Of a DNA stretch of 64,000 nt, positions 62,634 through 64,000 are shown piece after piece. This stretch comes from Saccharomonospora viridis DSM 43017 (GTDB taxonomy: Bacteria; Actinomycetota; Actinomycetes; Mycobacteriales; Pseudonocardiaceae). The notes beneath the pieces were generated by a model that worked only from the letters and a program-made list of their open reading frames with translations, did not search any database and was not told the origin of the DNA. The translations under genes and the position numbers were made by a program. Within the stretch, counting starts at the first letter, position 1. Each line of letters opens with the position of its first letter. The DNA lies in assembly GCF_000023865.1 (NCBI RefSeq), contig NC_013159.1, forward strand, positions 2,196,001 through 2,260,000. Direction: 5' to 3'.

Positions 62634-64000
62634 TTAGAAGCCGAGCCAGTCACCCACGGTCTCGGCAGCGTTACCGATGGCATTGCCCGCTGCCTTGCCG
62701 GCCTCTCCGACCGCGTTGGCGGCATCGCTGACAGCGTCCACGACACCGCCCGGATCGACGCTCACGTCGAAGCCGACCTTGCCACCGACGCCGAGTCCGA
62801 CACCCAACGAGGCACCCAGATGGAACTTCCCATCGTCACCCATGCCGAACTGGGCGCTGGCCTCGACCCCGGCGCCGGCCCAGGCCTCACCGCTCACACC
62901 GGCACCGATACCGGCCACCTCGGCACCGACCTCGCCGGTGACTCGCGCCCCGGCGAAGGCCTCGGCTCCGACGTTCACACCGGTCAAACCGATGCTGCCT
63001 TCCGCCGACGCCGTCGCTCCGGCCATGGCGTCGCCACTGGCCGACACGCTGGCGTGGTCTCCGAAGTTCATCTCACCGGACGCCTCGACACGAGCACCGG
63101 CGAAGGCCTCCGCACTGCCCTGGGCTCCGAAGGCGTCCACACTACCCTGGGCCTGGGCGGAAGCGCCGACCATCCCTTCGGCCTTACCACTCGCGGTGAC
63201 CCCGTTCCCCAGGTCCAGCTCGCCGTCGAGGTTGAACTTGCCCAGGTACGCCTCGGCGTTGGCGCCGGCGGCGATCCCGTCAGCGGTGACTTCTTGATAG
63301 GTACCGGCCCCCGCTCCAAGCAGCGAGGCGTCCGCGGACCCCTTGCCGGAGATCGACCCGTGTTCGAACTCGCCGGAGAGGCTGCCATCCATCCAGGACA
63401 CGGAGCTGTTCGACTCCGTGCGACCTTCCTCCAGGCCGAACAACTCGGCGAACGGGATCTCGATCCCGAAGCTGCCGAGCACGTCGCGGAGTTTGTCGTG
63501 CAGCAGGTTGTCGGCCTGGCTGCCCCATTCGTTCCGGTAGCTGCTGCCGTGCCGGTTGTGTTGCCAGCCACCGGGGTCCTCTTCGACCCACTGGCCCGTC
63601 TCCGGGTCCCACCGGCGTTGTTTCGTCCGCTGCTCGGCGCCCCATTCGGTCTCCCCGAACGTGCGCTTGAACCCCTCGCCGTCCGGGGAGAATCCCAACG
63701 CCATGGCGATCGCACCACCGGCCTGCGCGACCCGTTCCCGTGCGGCGTCCAGGATGGCCTGTGCCTCCTGGGCGGCGGCCTCACCGGGGTCCCAGAACGG
63801 CGCGAGGATCTGTATCCCCGCCTGGATCAGCGCGTCGTACCGCGCTGCGGCGGCGCGGCTCGCGGCCTGCGCCTGGTGGTACAGCTCGATCGCGCGTTGC
63901 GCCTCGCTCTGCCCCCAGTTCAGCACGTCGGCGAAGTCGCAGAGCAGCTCCCCACTGTCGCCGGCCCACTCCACCGCCTTGGCCCACTTCGGCACCTCGT
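62634..64000 (-). CDS. Large Gly/Ala-rich type VII secretion-associated protein (partial, 5' end missing)
   Basis: The frame is open to the right edge, so the N-terminus is missing; at least 453 residues are present. The visible N-terminal part is helical (EAQRAIELYHQAQAASRAAA and AAAQEAQAILDAARERVAQA), consistent with a WXG/T7SS-type secretion domain. Residues about 200-410 form a low-complexity beta-rich region with repeats around A-G-A and A-S-G spaced by 10-15 residues (AEAFAGARVEASGEM, AEAFAGARVTGEVGAE). The C-terminus is an Ala/Gly helix (AANAVGEAGKAAGNAIGNAA). Secretion by type VII is inferred from neighbours and composition. Confidence 0.75.
   Translation of the reverse strand, partial: EVPKWAKAVEWAGDSGELLCDFADVLNWGQSEAQRAIELYHQAQAASRAAAARYDALIQAGIQILAPFWDPGEAAAQEAQAILDAARERVAQAGGAIAMALGFSPDGEGFKRTFGETEWGAEQRTKQRRWDPETGQWVEEDPGGWQHNRHGSSYRNEWGSQADNLLHDKLRDVLGSFGIEIPFAELFGLEEGRTESNSSVSWMDGSLSGEFEHGSISGKGSADASLLGAGAGTYQEVTADGIAAGANAEAYLGKFNLDGELDLGNGVTASGKAEGMVGASAQAQGSVDAFGAQGSAEAFAGARVEASGEMNFGDHASVSASGDAMAGATASAEGSIGLTGVNVGAEAFAGARVTGEVGAEVAGIGAGVSGEAWAGAGVEASAQFGMGDDGKFHLGASLGVGLGVGGKVGFDVSVDPGGVVDAVSDAANAVGEAGKAAGNAIGNAAETVGDWLGF

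Overview
The window is high-GC actinobacterial DNA. The XRE/DUF397 pairs, the mycothiol-dependent maleylpyruvate isomerase, the IdeR/DmdR-type iron boxes, a type VII secretion-like gene set and I-E type CRISPR repeats all point to a Pseudonocardiaceae genome such as Saccharomonospora, Prauserella or Amycolatopsis. The genus is my inference. No rRNA, tRNA, insertion sequence or cas gene was seen.

Region by region. (1) 1-4665: two CRISPR arrays in the same orientation. Between them lie an XRE regulator with a DUF397 partner and three small overlapping genes, two of them cysteine-pair (zinc finger-like). The 3' flanks of the two arrays are homologous, and the second flank carries a frameshifted copy of the DUF397 gene. 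(2) 4666-10448: an AadA-like nucleotidyltransferase, then a complete 3-hydroxybenzoate/gentisate operon (6-hydroxylase, gentisate dioxygenase, fumarylpyruvate hydrolase-type enzyme, maleylpyruvate isomerase) divergent from an IclR regulator. (3) 10449-13276: DUF3040 protein, OsmC protein, amino acid permease. (4) 13651-35529: a catecholate siderophore locus. It makes 2,3-dihydroxybenzoate (EntC, isochorismatase, EntA), activates it (EntE, separate aryl carrier protein), extends it on a 3539-residue NRPS (C-A-T-E-C-A-T-E-C, no thioesterase), and has an MFS exporter, an ABC importer and a siderophore-interacting reductase. Four iron boxes sit ahead of its four transcription units.

(5) 36135-51284: a PucR regulator, an NCS2 nucleobase permease, a three-subunit molybdenum hydroxylase with a CoxG protein, HyuA/HyuB ATP-dependent hydrolases, a barbiturase/cyanuric acid hydrolase family enzyme and an amidase. 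I read this as an oxidative pyrimidine (uracil/thymine to barbiturate to ureidomalonate) catabolic locus in which several gene assignments would be new. A short sequence pattern recurs upstream of the permease, hyuA and barbiturase genes.

(6) 51335-64000: a secreted metallophosphoesterase, a decayed beta-helix protein gene, a TetR/amidase divergent pair, a membrane acyltransferase with an SGNH domain, an L-2-hydroxyglutarate oxidase-like flavoprotein, and a minus-strand set (membrane protein, YbaB/EbfC-like protein, DUF1795-like protein, large Gly/Ala-rich protein) that looks type VII secretion-associated and runs off the right edge.
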